64,000 bases of DNA from contig PNLP01000005.1 of assembly GCA_013823135.1 (NCBI GenBank), positions 62,001 through 126,000 on the forward strand, written 5' to 3'. Of this stretch, positions 26,887 to 35,035 are shown one piece after another. A model generated the notes under the pieces. It was not told the DNA's origin and did not search any database. It saw nothing but the letters and a program-made list of their open reading frames with translations. The translations under genes and the position numbers were made by a program. Origin of the DNA: Planctomycetaceae bacterium (GTDB lineage Bacteria; Planctomycetota; Planctomycetia; Gemmatales; Gemmataceae). Position 1 is the first letter of the stretch; the number at the start of each line of letters is the position of its first letter.

Positions 26887-27822
26887 CTATTTGATCCGGT
26901 TGCCCTGCTTGTCGAGCCATGTGAACGGCTTCACGACGTCGACCGGCTTCGTGCTGATCTTCTCGCCGAGGATGTTCTCGAACACGGTTCCGTACACCCG
27001 CTCGATCGGAACCAGCGAGTGGGCCGCCATCACCTGATGAACGAGGCTCTGGTTCGTCACCACAACCCGCCTCCCCTTGGCGTCCATCGCCGTGCGGTTT
27101 CCCGGAGCGCCGGCCGCGTTCTTCTGCAACTCCTGGAACTTTGCCTCTGTCAGTCTCACGTCCGGGCCGTCAATCGGCGGCGGCGGGAGTTTCGGGGCCA
27201 GCGGCCGGCCAGTCGGGTCGCGGTATGTCAGGCTGTCGTTCTCTCCCATCGCCTGGGGTGAGTCGTAAGTCACCGGGCTGACGGCGATGCCGAATTCCTG
27301 CCGCAGTTTCTCGGAGTGAGCGGTTCTGAACAGTTCCTTGAACTTGGCTCCGTCTCCTTTGCTGTCCTTGATGCACGTCTTGGCGGTGTCCACGGTCCAC
27401 TTCAACTCGTGGAGGAATGCCTGGGCATCCACGGGGCCGGCGACACAGTGCAGCACGCGGCCGTCTGGCGCACAGAAGTACGCGGCGACGTTGCCACCCT
27501 GCTTGGCACCATTCACGATCTTGAAGGTCGCGACCTTCTGAAATGACGCAACGAAATGTTCGTTAACAAACTTACCCACTTCGGGGTTGTTCAGAGCACT
27601 CACACGGAGCGCTTCAGCATTGTTTCACGTCAAACCCGGGTCTTCAAAGTGACCCGAGACGTGCAGGACGAACACAAGCTTCTCCTGCTTTTTCGCCAGG
27701 GTTGCGGCTTCCTTGGGAGTGTCCACGAAGTGGATCTTCGTGCCGAACTCACAGGTTTCCTGAGCCACGGCAGGACAGGCAGCCACAGCGGCTACCGTCA
27801 GCGCCAACAACAGTCGTTTCAT
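26887..27822 (-). CDS. Thioredoxin-like secreted protein, candidate selenoprotein (in-frame TGA at codon 66)
   Basis: One reading frame of 312 codons (311 residues) is interrupted only by TGA at 27625-27627. ATG 27820-27822 has GGAGG 6 bases upstream and starts a signal peptide (KRLLLALTVAAVAACPAVAQ). The first 65 codons end with LVFVLHVSGHFEDPGLT; after TGA the frame continues NNAEALRVSALNNPEVGKFV with no further stop for 245 codons. The pattern resembles thioredoxin_7/DUF255-type proteins. By spacing to NPEV, codon 66 falls where the first Cys of CxxC usually lies, so selenocysteine is plausible. A hairpin at 27595-27613 fits a SECIS. The alternative is a nonsense mutation; then only the 65-residue fragment, or a GTG-initiated C-terminal part, would be made. 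Confidence 0.7.
27595..27613 (-). promoter_or_regulatory. Candidate bacterial SECIS hairpin
   Basis: In the mRNA, AGCGCTC (from 27613 down to 27607) pairs with GAGTGCT (27601-27595) with one G-U pair and a 5-base loop CGUGU. The stem starts 11 bases and the loop 18 bases after the in-frame TGA. The second loop base is G. These distances and the loop G fit published bacterial SECIS search criteria as I recall them. It was found by eye, with no folding program. Confidence 0.45.
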
Positions 27823-27844
27823 GTGCCACCTCCACGGATCGGAC

Positions 27845-27870
27845 GAAGGGTTGGCCCCGGCCAACCCTTC
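27845..27870. terminator. Hairpin upstream of the thioredoxin-like gene
   Basis: Perfect 12-base arms (GAAGGGTTGGCC/GGCCAACCCTTC) with a 2-base loop between the MFS gene (ending 27939) and the thioredoxin-like start (27822). It is probably the terminator of the upstream gene on the minus strand. Confidence 0.55.
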
Positions 27871-27938
27871 ACCAATCGCAATTATCCCTCCGTCCGACGT
27901 GGAAGTCGCATCCTGAGTTGCCAGACGTTACACGAGTG

Positions 27939-29282
27939 TTACGGCTTCGGCGGTTCTTCCAGACTCCCCTTCGGCGGGTGGAAGAACAACGCCAGGATGA
28001 TTGCACCGGCCAGCGCAGCCGCCATCGAATACTGGAAGATCGCGGAGTAGTTCAGCTTGTCGCCGACCTTGTAAGTTTCACCGAGCTGCCCGCAGATCAG
28101 GTTCGCCACGAACGGCCCGACGCCGATGATGATGGCGTTGAACAACCCCTGGGCACTGCTGCGGGCGTCCTTGGGGAAGAACTCGTCCACGAAGATGTAC
28201 ACTGTTGCGAAGAAGAACGCGTAACAGATCCCGTGCAAGACGTTCACGGCCACGGCTGCCCACGGCTCCGGGTAGAACGAGAACACTGCGAACCGGGCCG
28301 CGTGGCCCAGAACGCCGAAGATCATCGTCGTGCGCCAGCCGAGCGTTTTCAGAACGTACCCGAGCACCATCATGGTCAGAATCTCGGCGATCTGGCCGAT
28401 CTTCATGACCGGCGTCACCCAGTTCGCCGGGATACCAACTTCCGTCTTGAGGAACGACGCGGTCCAGTAGAAGAAACTCTGGTGAACGGCGGCGTCGATG
28501 AACGTGACCAGGAACAGCACGGCCACGAACGGATGTTTCAGCAACCGGGCTGCCTTGAGCCACGCGAGCGAGTCGCCCCCGGTGGCGGGCTTTGGAGGCG
28601 TGTGCGGAAGCATCGGGCTGATGGCTGCCAGCACGAACGACGCGATTCCCGCGACAAGGAAGATGTACCGCTCCGCAGCGTAGGCTTCCGCGCCGGTCTT
28701 CGACGTGCCGAGGGCTTTCCCGATCCAGTTCACAAACCCACCGGCTTCACTGATGGTTGGCACCGCGGACCAGTCCACCAGGATGAAGATGAACGGCCAC
28801 GATGCGGCGATCCAGCCGATCGTTCCCCACACCCGGACCGGGCCGAACTCGCTGGCGGGGTCTTTCAGGTTGGCAAAGGCGATGGAGTTCGTGATCGAGA
28901 CAGTGGGAACGTAAAAGACGCAGTGGAGCAGCATCAGCAGGAAGAATGGCCAGAAATCGGCCTTCTCGCCGGGTGCGGGGTGGATGAAGAACAGGCCCAA
29001 GATCGCCCCGCCGCCAATGAGGTGGCTTACACCCAGGAACTTCTCCGCGGCGAACTTGCGGTCCGCGAACTGTGTGCTGAAGAACAGCGCTACCAGGGCA
29101 CCGATGTTGAACGCCCCGAAAATCATCGCGTTCTGCCAGCCGGCGAACCCGAGGCTGGGGATGTAGTCGAACCCGAGTTCAAACCATGCCCCCCAGATGA
29201 AGATCTGGAGGAACATCATCAAACAGAGTTTGCGCCGCAAGACTTTGTCATGTGGCGTGGCGAGCGGAGTGGCCGAGGCCAT
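27939..29282 (-). CDS. MFS transporter, nucleoside:H+ symporter-like (NupG family)
   Basis: A 447-residue major-facilitator protein with about 12 membrane helices. The N-terminal motif LCLMMFLQIFIWGAWFELGF and FGPVRVWGTIGWIAASWPFI match the nucleoside:proton symporter (NupG/XapB) group, as does the C-terminal SSAQGLFNAIIIGVGPFVAN. The predicted role is uptake of nucleosides driven by the proton gradient; the substrate is inferred. An insertion of about 35 residues lies near the middle loop (HTPPKPATGGDSLAWLKAAR). It stands as a single gene upstream of the thioredoxin-like gene on the same strand. Confidence 0.82.
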   Translation of the reverse strand: MASATPLATPHDKVLRRKLCLMMFLQIFIWGAWFELGFDYIPSLGFAGWQNAMIFGAFNIGALVALFFSTQFADRKFAAEKFLGVSHLIGGGAILGLFFIHPAPGEKADFWPFFLLMLLHCVFYVPTVSITNSIAFANLKDPASEFGPVRVWGTIGWIAASWPFIFILVDWSAVPTISEAGGFVNWIGKALGTSKTGAEAYAAERYIFLVAGIASFVLAAISPMLPHTPPKPATGGDSLAWLKAARLLKHPFVAVLFLVTFIDAAVHQSFFYWTASFLKTEVGIPANWVTPVMKIGQIAEILTMMVLGYVLKTLGWRTTMIFGVLGHAARFAVFSFYPEPWAAVAVNVLHGICYAFFFATVYIFVDEFFPKDARSSAQGLFNAIIIGVGPFVANLICGQLGETYKVGDKLNYSAIFQYSMAAALAGAIILALFFHPPKGSLEEPPKP

Positions 29283-29422
29283 CAGTGGGGCTCCAGGTGC
29301 GGAGTGGAAGGCAAGTGTTCCCGAATGTAAGCCCGCGCTCTGGAAGCGGCAACTGGAACAGGGATTTTCAGGGTAGGATTTGGGTCGTCACGATGCCTTT
29401 GCGTTCTTCTTGGCCAGATGAA

Positions 29423-30997
29423 TTAGTTCCGTGGGTCGGGGACGTATTCGCCGTGGACGGCTTGCATGACGGGTGCATCAACGTCAGTACCAGGCATTAA
29501 CTCTAGCATTGCGCGAACGATCTGCTCGCGGATCGCCACGAATGCTTCGGCACATTTGGGGTCGAAGTGTCGGCCGGCCTGTTTTGCCACTTCGTTGAAA
29601 GCCCACGCGGGCGGTTTACCCTTCTGGTTCTCATGATATGGCCGGTGTGATGTCATCGCGTCGAAGGCGTCGGCGACGGCCACAATACGAGCGAGGAACG
29701 GGATCGCCTCACCAGCGAGTTTGTCCGGATAGCCTGTGCCGTCCCATCGTTCGTGGTGGTTGCGGACGATCGGGATAATCGGGTGCATGTCCGGAACCGT
29801 TTGCAGAATCTCGGCACCCATCGTCGTATGCTTTTGCATCTTCGCGTATTCGTCGGCCGTTAGCTTTCCGGGCTTGCGAAGGATCGCGTCGTCGATGCCT
29901 ATCTTGCCGATGTCGTGCAGCGGCCCACCAAACTTGACGAGTTCAAGTTGGTCCTCAGGTACTTCCAATTTCTCCGCGAGCATGATCGCGTAGCGGGTCA
30001 CTCGCTGGGTGTGTCCGCCCGTGTAGTCGTCCCGCAGTTCGACTGCCTGTGCCAGGATGGTGATCGTCTTCAGGAACATATCGCGTTGCTTTTTGAGCAA
30101 CTGCGCGCTCTCGATGGCTGCCGAGACGTGCGCGGCCAGGGCGTCGGCCAAGAACAGGTGATCCTCGTTGAACGGTGCCTGCGCGAGGTTTCGGTCGAGG
30201 TGCAGAACTCCAAGCCGTTTCCGCGGAGTTCGCAGCAAGACGCACAGGACGCTCGCCATCCCGCCGTCGGACATGCTCTGCGTCGCACTCCCCTCGGAAT
30301 CGTTGTTGAGCGTGCTGTAGAGCAACGAGACGCCACCAGCGTAGCAACGATGGGCGAGCTTCTTGGAGAAATGGAAACGGCCGGGAGGTTCCCCTTGCCC
30401 GACCGCGAGTGCCCGGAGTTGAAGGTTCGGCTCGGCGCCATCACCCTCGGCGAGCACAATGGCCCCCCGCTGTGCCTCCAACACGCTGACCGCGTCGTTG
30501 AGCACCGCGTTGAGAAGTTGGTCCTCGCTCTGCATGTGAACGAAGTGGTGCCCTGCACGTAGCAGTGCAAACATTTGCTCGCCCGCACGGGGCATGTGGT
30601 TGCGGTCGAACGCAAGCCGGCGGATGCCATCCTCGAACGTGGATTCTGCTGCGGCGACGATGTGCTGGTTCGAGGCTGGCCCTTCCGCGAGGGTGGATTC
30701 GCCACCCTCTACGATCATCGCGACCTTGCCAAACTGAACGATGTCTCGCATGTGGAGTGGGTGTTCGCCCGGTCCCATCCGAACACCATTCACGTACGTC
30801 CCGTTGGTGCTCTCCAGATCGCGGACAAACCAGCCGTTATCTCCGAGGCGAACCTCTGCGTGCCGGCGACTGACGGAACTGTCGTCGAGAACGATTTCCA
30901 GGGATGCGAGACGGCCGGCGCGCAGGAGTGTTTCGGACTCCCACACCTGACCCTTGATCTCGCCGCTAATCCCGCGGAGCCGAATCGTGCGTTTCAC
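29423..30997 (-). CDS. FHA-GAF-HD-GYP protein (c-di-GMP phosphodiesterase type)
   Basis: A 524-residue signalling protein with three recognisable parts. Residues about 1-95 are an FHA phosphothreonine-binding domain (SVSRRHAEVRL, DLESTNGTYVNGVRMGPGE). Residues about 125-315 form a GAF-like sensor region. Residues about 320-500 form an HD-GYP domain with HDIGKIGI and HHERWDGTGYP, so the predicted reaction is hydrolysis of cyclic di-GMP. No membrane helix or signal peptide is seen. The FHA domain suggests its activity is set by a serine/threonine kinase, but no kinase gene is in the window. It is monocistronic as far as seen. Confidence 0.88.
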   Translation of the reverse strand: MKRTIRLRGISGEIKGQVWESETLLRAGRLASLEIVLDDSSVSRRHAEVRLGDNGWFVRDLESTNGTYVNGVRMGPGEHPLHMRDIVQFGKVAMIVEGGESTLAEGPASNQHIVAAAESTFEDGIRRLAFDRNHMPRAGEQMFALLRAGHHFVHMQSEDQLLNAVLNDAVSVLEAQRGAIVLAEGDGAEPNLQLRALAVGQGEPPGRFHFSKKLAHRCYAGGVSLLYSTLNNDSEGSATQSMSDGGMASVLCVLLRTPRKRLGVLHLDRNLAQAPFNEDHLFLADALAAHVSAAIESAQLLKKQRDMFLKTITILAQAVELRDDYTGGHTQRVTRYAIMLAEKLEVPEDQLELVKFGGPLHDIGKIGIDDAILRKPGKLTADEYAKMQKHTTMGAEILQTVPDMHPIIPIVRNHHERWDGTGYPDKLAGEAIPFLARIVAVADAFDAMTSHRPYHENQKGKPPAWAFNEVAKQAGRHFDPKCAEAFVAIREQIVRAMLELMPGTDVDAPVMQAVHGEYVPDPRN

Positions 30998-31196
30998 ACG
31001 CGCCTCGGAATACGACTCATGACTGGGGTGGCCGGTGAATGATACGAAGATCGAGAACCGGTCACGACATGTTAGAGTTTGGTGGAATTGATTCTAACAC
31101 GCACGACACCAATTCACACCATAGAGAACGGCTTCAACGATCGGTTTGAGGTTTAGGAGTGAATTTATCGAGCCAAACTGAACAGCGGCAATCCGC

Positions 31197-32201
31197 TCAC
31201 GGACGGTCGCCAGGGCGTCCCAGCACGACATCATTGACATTCGCACCGGCTGCTACGCGGCCATAAAGGTTCCGGTAGATATCGTCGCCGCTCGGGCCAA
31301 TCAGGGGAGAAGTGGTGTGCCGGACGTTGCCGCCCGCATACAGCACGTTCATCCCAACATTGTGAGGGCAGAGTGGCCCGGCCGCAGGTGCGGCGGTGGC
31401 GGTCGGATAGTCTGCCGAGATCGGGACAAGGTCGTGTTCCTCGCCGTTCGATCGGCGAAGCCCTCGCAATTCGCCTGTAGGGGCTCGGTAACCGAGGCTG
31501 TAGGTGTAACCGACAGGAGTGGTGGTGATGGGGTCTGCGGGACAGCACGGGCGGAACCCCGCAGGGACTTGCCCCGCGTCGGTCAACGCCGTGACAAAGG
31601 TGTCGGCTGTGGGGTTAGTCTCGCTTCCGACGTGCGGGTACTTTCCGCTGTGGGTGTCGGCGTAACCCGCCAACCCGCTGTGGAGCGTGCGCAAATTCGA
31701 CTGGCAAACAAGTACCTGATTCTGGGCCCGGAGTTTGCCAATACCCGAGAAAATTAGCCCGCCCGCAAAGAGAGCGATCCCGCAGGCAACGAGCAAATCG
31801 AGGCGTAATCGACCGCCGATTGCGCGGGCTTCGGGTTCCTCACGCGGCGCACGGCGCAAAGGCGGGGCAGGAAACGCGAGCGGGTGGGTTTCGGGAACGC
31901 GGTAGTCCGATTCCATCGCCGCGGCCACGGCGAGGAGGGTCCCGTGGTCCGATTCCACGGACTGAGGCGGTTCGTGATTCGCGAGATGCGCGGCAAGCCG
32001 GCCGATTGTGCGGAGCGCAAGTTCTGATGGCGGGGTAGGCGAGTAATCGCGATCGACTTCGAGAGGGGCCGTCGCCCGACGCAGTTGTTCAAGTCGAGCG
32101 GCCATGACGGGGTCCGCGTGAACCTGCGCCGCGACGGCGTCGTGCTCGGCAGAGTCGAGGGCGTCGAGCAGGTATCCGATGAGTGTTTCGTCGGCTGTCA
32201 T
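31197..32201 (-). CDS. Membrane-anchored anti-sigma-like protein fused to a DUF1559/pilin-like domain
   Basis: A 334-residue protein. The N-terminal ~60 residues (LIGYLLDALDSAEHDAVAAQ) resemble a cytoplasmic anti-sigma domain. One membrane helix follows at about 145-165 (LDLLVACGIALFAGGLIFSG). The exported part contains CQSNLRTLHSGLAGYADTHS and ends with LCPHNVGMNVLYAGGNVRHT, both reminiscent of DUF1559/SBP_bac_10 planctomycete pseudopilin-like proteins with the H-x9-DG-like C-terminal motif. ATG 32201 has GAGG 7 bases upstream. The ECF sigma gene ends 13 bases upstream, so the pair is co-transcribed and this protein is its probable regulator. Confidence 0.72.
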   Translation of the reverse strand: MTADETLIGYLLDALDSAEHDAVAAQVHADPVMAARLEQLRRATAPLEVDRDYSPTPPSELALRTIGRLAAHLANHEPPQSVESDHGTLLAVAAAMESDYRVPETHPLAFPAPPLRRAPREEPEARAIGGRLRLDLLVACGIALFAGGLIFSGIGKLRAQNQVLVCQSNLRTLHSGLAGYADTHSGKYPHVGSETNPTADTFVTALTDAGQVPAGFRPCCPADPITTTPVGYTYSLGYRAPTGELRGLRRSNGEEHDLVPISADYPTATAAPAAGPLCPHNVGMNVLYAGGNVRHTTSPLIGPSGDDIYRNLYGRVAAGANVNDVVLGRPGDRP

Positions 32202-32214
32202 GATTGTACCTCGA

Positions 32215-32847
32215 TCATTCCGCATTCCGCGTCCCGCACTCCGCGTTCTCGCCGGCCCAGTCTTCGGTCAACTTGGTCAGTGCGGCGTGCAGGCGGGATT
32301 TCACCGTGCCAACCGGAATGCCGAGTGCGTCTGCGGCATCCTGATACTTCAAACCCTGAAAGTACACAAGCAGAACGGTCTGCCGAAGTAACTCGGGTAA
32401 CCGATCTACAGCGGCCCGCACCAACTCGCGTTGTTCGCTGCGGTCGGCGGCGTCGGGCGGCGTGTCGCCGGGGGCTGGCAGCAACTCGAACAGCGGTCGG
32501 GCTTCGCCGTCTTCATCCGGAGCAGAAACCGTGTCAGCAGGGCGGTCTGCGAGCCGCCGATTCCGCCTGCGCAAAGCGTCGATCGCCTGGTTGGTTGCAA
32601 TCGCGTAGAGCCACGGGCGGGCGGCCCGACCTGGCTCATACTGCTGAATCTTGAGGAACACCTGCACAAAGGTGTTCTGGAATACGTCGTCCGCGAGGTC
32701 GTCGTCTCCCAGGTATCGCCTGAGGTAGCCGAACAACTCGCGCTCGTAGCGGCGGACCAGTGGGCCGAACACGTCACGCTCACCGTCCCGCAACCGTGCG
32801 AGGAGGTTTTCGTCGGTTTCCGGTTCTGGTGGGGTGAGGTCGAGCAC
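32215..32847 (-). CDS. ECF-type RNA polymerase sigma factor
   Basis: A 210-residue ECF sigma factor. Region 2 (YLGDDDLADDVFQNTFVQVF; ARPWLYAIATNQAIDALRRR) lies at about residues 25-100 and region 4 (AAVDRLPELLRQTVLLVYFQ; QDAADALGIPVGTVKSRLHA) at about 145-195. The last ten codons (ENAECGTRNAE) are written by a fragment of a palindromic repeat (GAACGCGGAGTGCGG) that recurs elsewhere in the window, so the C-terminal tail was probably acquired from the repeat. The start of the downstream anti-sigma-like gene lies 13 bases after the stop. Confidence 0.9.
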   Translation of the reverse strand: MLDLTPPEPETDENLLARLRDGERDVFGPLVRRYERELFGYLRRYLGDDDLADDVFQNTFVQVFLKIQQYEPGRAARPWLYAIATNQAIDALRRRNRRLADRPADTVSAPDEDGEARPLFELLPAPGDTPPDAADRSEQRELVRAAVDRLPELLRQTVLLVYFQGLKYQDAADALGIPVGTVKSRLHAALTKLTEDWAGENAECGTRNAE

Positions 32848-32993
32848 AGCCCTGTTGCCTGATACGTTGCGGCTAAACCGGGCGTTCGCGCGGCGGCTTC
32901 GAATTCAGGTTATCACACCAGTGGCGAATCGGCGCGGGGGGTGTATACCCTTCACTGCTCTCACGAGAGAGAGGACCTCAATCTGGGGACGAC

Positions 32994-33476
32994 ATGGGAT
33001 TTACCCTTCGCCGTGGCGCCGTAGCCGATGTGGACGTGTTGGTCGGTTTCAACGCCGCACTGGCCTGGGAGACGGAACAAAAGACGCTTCGGAAAGACGT
33101 GCTGACCGCGGGAGTGCTGGCCGCACTCAACGACCCAGCCCGTGCATTTTACACCGTCGCCGTGAACGAGGCTGGCGAGATCGTCGGCCAGATGATGGTG
33201 ACCTTCGAGTGGAGCGACTGGCGGAACGGCTGGTTTTGGTGGATTCAGAGTGTGTATGTGCGGTCGGACGCTCGCCGGGGCGGGGTGTTCCGGCTCCTGT
33301 ATCGCGAGATCGAACGGCAGGCAGCAAGCGACCCCGGTGTCATCGGCGTGCGACTGTGTGTCCAGGGGGAGAACACGCGAGCCCAGCAAACCTACCTCGC
33401 CATGGGGATGGTTGAAACGGGCTACCTGGTGATGGAAGAATACCCGCTGCCGGGCCGGAACAACGACATCGGGTGA
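32994..33476 (+). CDS. GNAT-family N-acetyltransferase
   Basis: A 160-residue GCN5-related acetyltransferase that should transfer an acetyl group from acetyl-CoA. It begins with FTLRRGAVADVDVLVGFNAA. IQSVYVRSDARRGGVFRLLY resembles the acetyl-CoA-binding V-x-x-x-x-R/Q-x-x-G/A motif (here RSDARRGG). VRLCVQGENTRAQQTYLAMG is the C-terminal alpha/beta turn typical of the family. The substrate cannot be predicted. A palindromic element separates it from the downstream hpnE-like gene. Confidence 0.85.
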   Translation: MGFTLRRGAVADVDVLVGFNAALAWETEQKTLRKDVLTAGVLAALNDPARAFYTVAVNEAGEIVGQMMVTFEWSDWRNGWFWWIQSVYVRSDARRGGVFRLLYREIERQAASDPGVIGVRLCVQGENTRAQQTYLAMGMVETGYLVMEEYPLPGRNNDIG

Positions 33477-33493
33477 ACCATACGGAAGAGTGC

Positions 33494-33614
33494 TCACCGC
33501 TGAGAACGCGGAGTGCGCAGAGGAAAACCAAGACGGAGACAAAGCCGAGTTTGAAACCAATTCTTCTCTCGGTCTTCTGTTTTCTCCCTGCGTTCTCAGC
33601 GTTCTCTGCGGTGA
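33494..33614. repeat. Palindromic repeat element with GAACGCGGAGTGCG motif
   Basis: Imperfect inverted arms (33494-33537 against about 33571-33614) share GAGAACGC, GCAGAG and GGAGAAAAC-like words. The same GAACGCGGAGTGCG word appears in the 41.1 kb palindrome and in the ECF sigma tail at 32.2 kb. It lies between the GNAT and hpnE genes. Confidence 0.7.
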
Positions 33615-33643
33615 ATCAGGTTTGGCCAATGAAGGAGTGCGGT

Positions 33644-35014
33644 GTGGATCGCGTGGCGGTGATCGGTGGAGGATTGGCCGGGCTGGCGTGTGCGGCCGCG
33701 CTCGGCTCACGTGGCTTCCGCGTGACCGTGCTGGAATCCCGCCGGCGACTCGGTGGCCGGGCGAGTTCGTTCGCGGACCCGGACAGCGGGCAACTCGTTG
33801 ATGCGTGCCAGCACGTGAGCATGGGATGCTGCACCAACCTCGATCACTTCTTTGGCACCATCGGCGTGTCGCACCTGCTCTCGCCGCAGCCGCGATTGCA
33901 CTTCGTCACACCCGACCGAAAGCGAAGCGTCTTCAAGGCCGACCCCTGGCCCGCTCCGTTCCACCTGGGCCGAGCGCTCATGGGAGCGCACTACCTCACC
34001 CCGGCCGAGAAGCTCCGCGTCGCGTGGGGATTCCTGGCTCTGCTCCGCGAGAAGCCCGACGCCGATCCGCCCCTTCGAGACTGGCTTCTCGCCCATCGCC
34101 AAACGGAACGAACGATTAGCCGATTCTGGGGCGTCGTGTTGGTCAGCGCCCTGAACGAAACCGTGGATCGCCTCGGCTTGAAGTACGCCCGCAAGGTGCT
34201 CGTCGATGGCTTCATGCGTCACCGCGACGGCTTTGTCGTGCATCTCCCAACCGTGCCGCTGGGCCGGCTGTACGGCGAGGAGTTGAGCAACTGGTTCGGG
34301 CAACACGGCGTGGAAGTGCGTGAGAACGCGGCCGTGCGGAGTGTGGTTGCCACGCGGGACGGCGTGCAGCATCTCGCGATGCGGGACGGCACAACCGTGA
34401 ACGCGGACTGGTTCGTTCTTGCTGTCCCCTTTGAGCGGGTTGCGGATTTGCTCCCGGAAAGCCTCGTCGCACAGGAGCCGTACTTCGGGAACATCGCGAA
34501 CCTGACGCCGTCGCCGATCACCAGCGTTCACCTGTGGTTCGACCGCGAAGTGCAGTCGTTGCCGCACGCCGTGCTCGTGGATTGCCTGGGGCACTGGGTG
34601 TTCAACCGTGGGGAAGTGACGCCCGGCGAGTTCTACCTTCAGGTGGTCATCAGCGCGACCCGTGCGCTCCGCGAACTCGGCCACGACGAGATTCGTCGGC
34701 GAATCGTCACCGAACTGGGGCAGGTGTTCCCCGCTCTCGGGCAAGCGAAGGTATTGCGGTCGAAGGTGGTGACCGAGCACACCGCGACGTTCAGTGCGGT
34801 TCCGGGTGTGGATCAGTGGCGACCGCCGCAAGCATCGCCCGTCCCGAATCTCGCCGTGGCAGGCGACTGGACTGCAACAGGGTGGCCCGCGACGATGGAA
34901 GGGGCGGTTCGCAGTGGCTATCTCGCCGCCGAAGCGATCCTGGCTCGTGCGGGCCGGCCCCAGCGCATACTCCGGCCCGACCTGGGCACACAACGTCACG
35001 CACGCCCGATCTGA
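33644..35014 (+). CDS. hpnE: Hydroxysqualene dehydroxylase (HpnE), FAD-dependent
   Basis: A 456-residue FAD-dependent amine-oxidase-family protein matching HpnE, which completes squalene synthesis from hydroxysqualene for hopanoids. The Rossmann motif is VAVIGGGLAGLACAAALGSR. The characteristic HpnE segment follows: LVDACQHVSMGCCTNLDHFF. C-terminal AVAGDWTATGWPATMEGAVR is the second FAD motif. GTG at 33644 has AAGGAG 6 bases upstream and is preferred; an ATG 15 bases earlier is in frame but poorly spaced, and starts further upstream run through the palindrome. The partners hpnC and hpnD are not in the window. Confidence 0.85.
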   Translation: MDRVAVIGGGLAGLACAAALGSRGFRVTVLESRRRLGGRASSFADPDSGQLVDACQHVSMGCCTNLDHFFGTIGVSHLLSPQPRLHFVTPDRKRSVFKADPWPAPFHLGRALMGAHYLTPAEKLRVAWGFLALLREKPDADPPLRDWLLAHRQTERTISRFWGVVLVSALNETVDRLGLKYARKVLVDGFMRHRDGFVVHLPTVPLGRLYGEELSNWFGQHGVEVRENAAVRSVVATRDGVQHLAMRDGTTVNADWFVLAVPFERVADLLPESLVAQEPYFGNIANLTPSPITSVHLWFDREVQSLPHAVLVDCLGHWVFNRGEVTPGEFYLQVVISATRALRELGHDEIRRRIVTELGQVFPALGQAKVLRSKVVTEHTATFSAVPGVDQWRPPQASPVPNLAVAGDWTATGWPATMEGAVRSGYLAAEAILARAGRPQRILRPDLGTQRHARPI

Positions 35015-35035
35015 GCGTAGACCGTTCACTTGACC

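Noticed and set aside
26887..27603. Treating the C-terminal part of the thioredoxin-like gene as a separate gene starting at GTG 27603
   Set aside because: That start has no ribosome-binding site and would begin inside a thioredoxin fold. The upstream half is in the same frame and supplies a signal peptide and the first strand, so a single gene with a read-through TGA explains both better.
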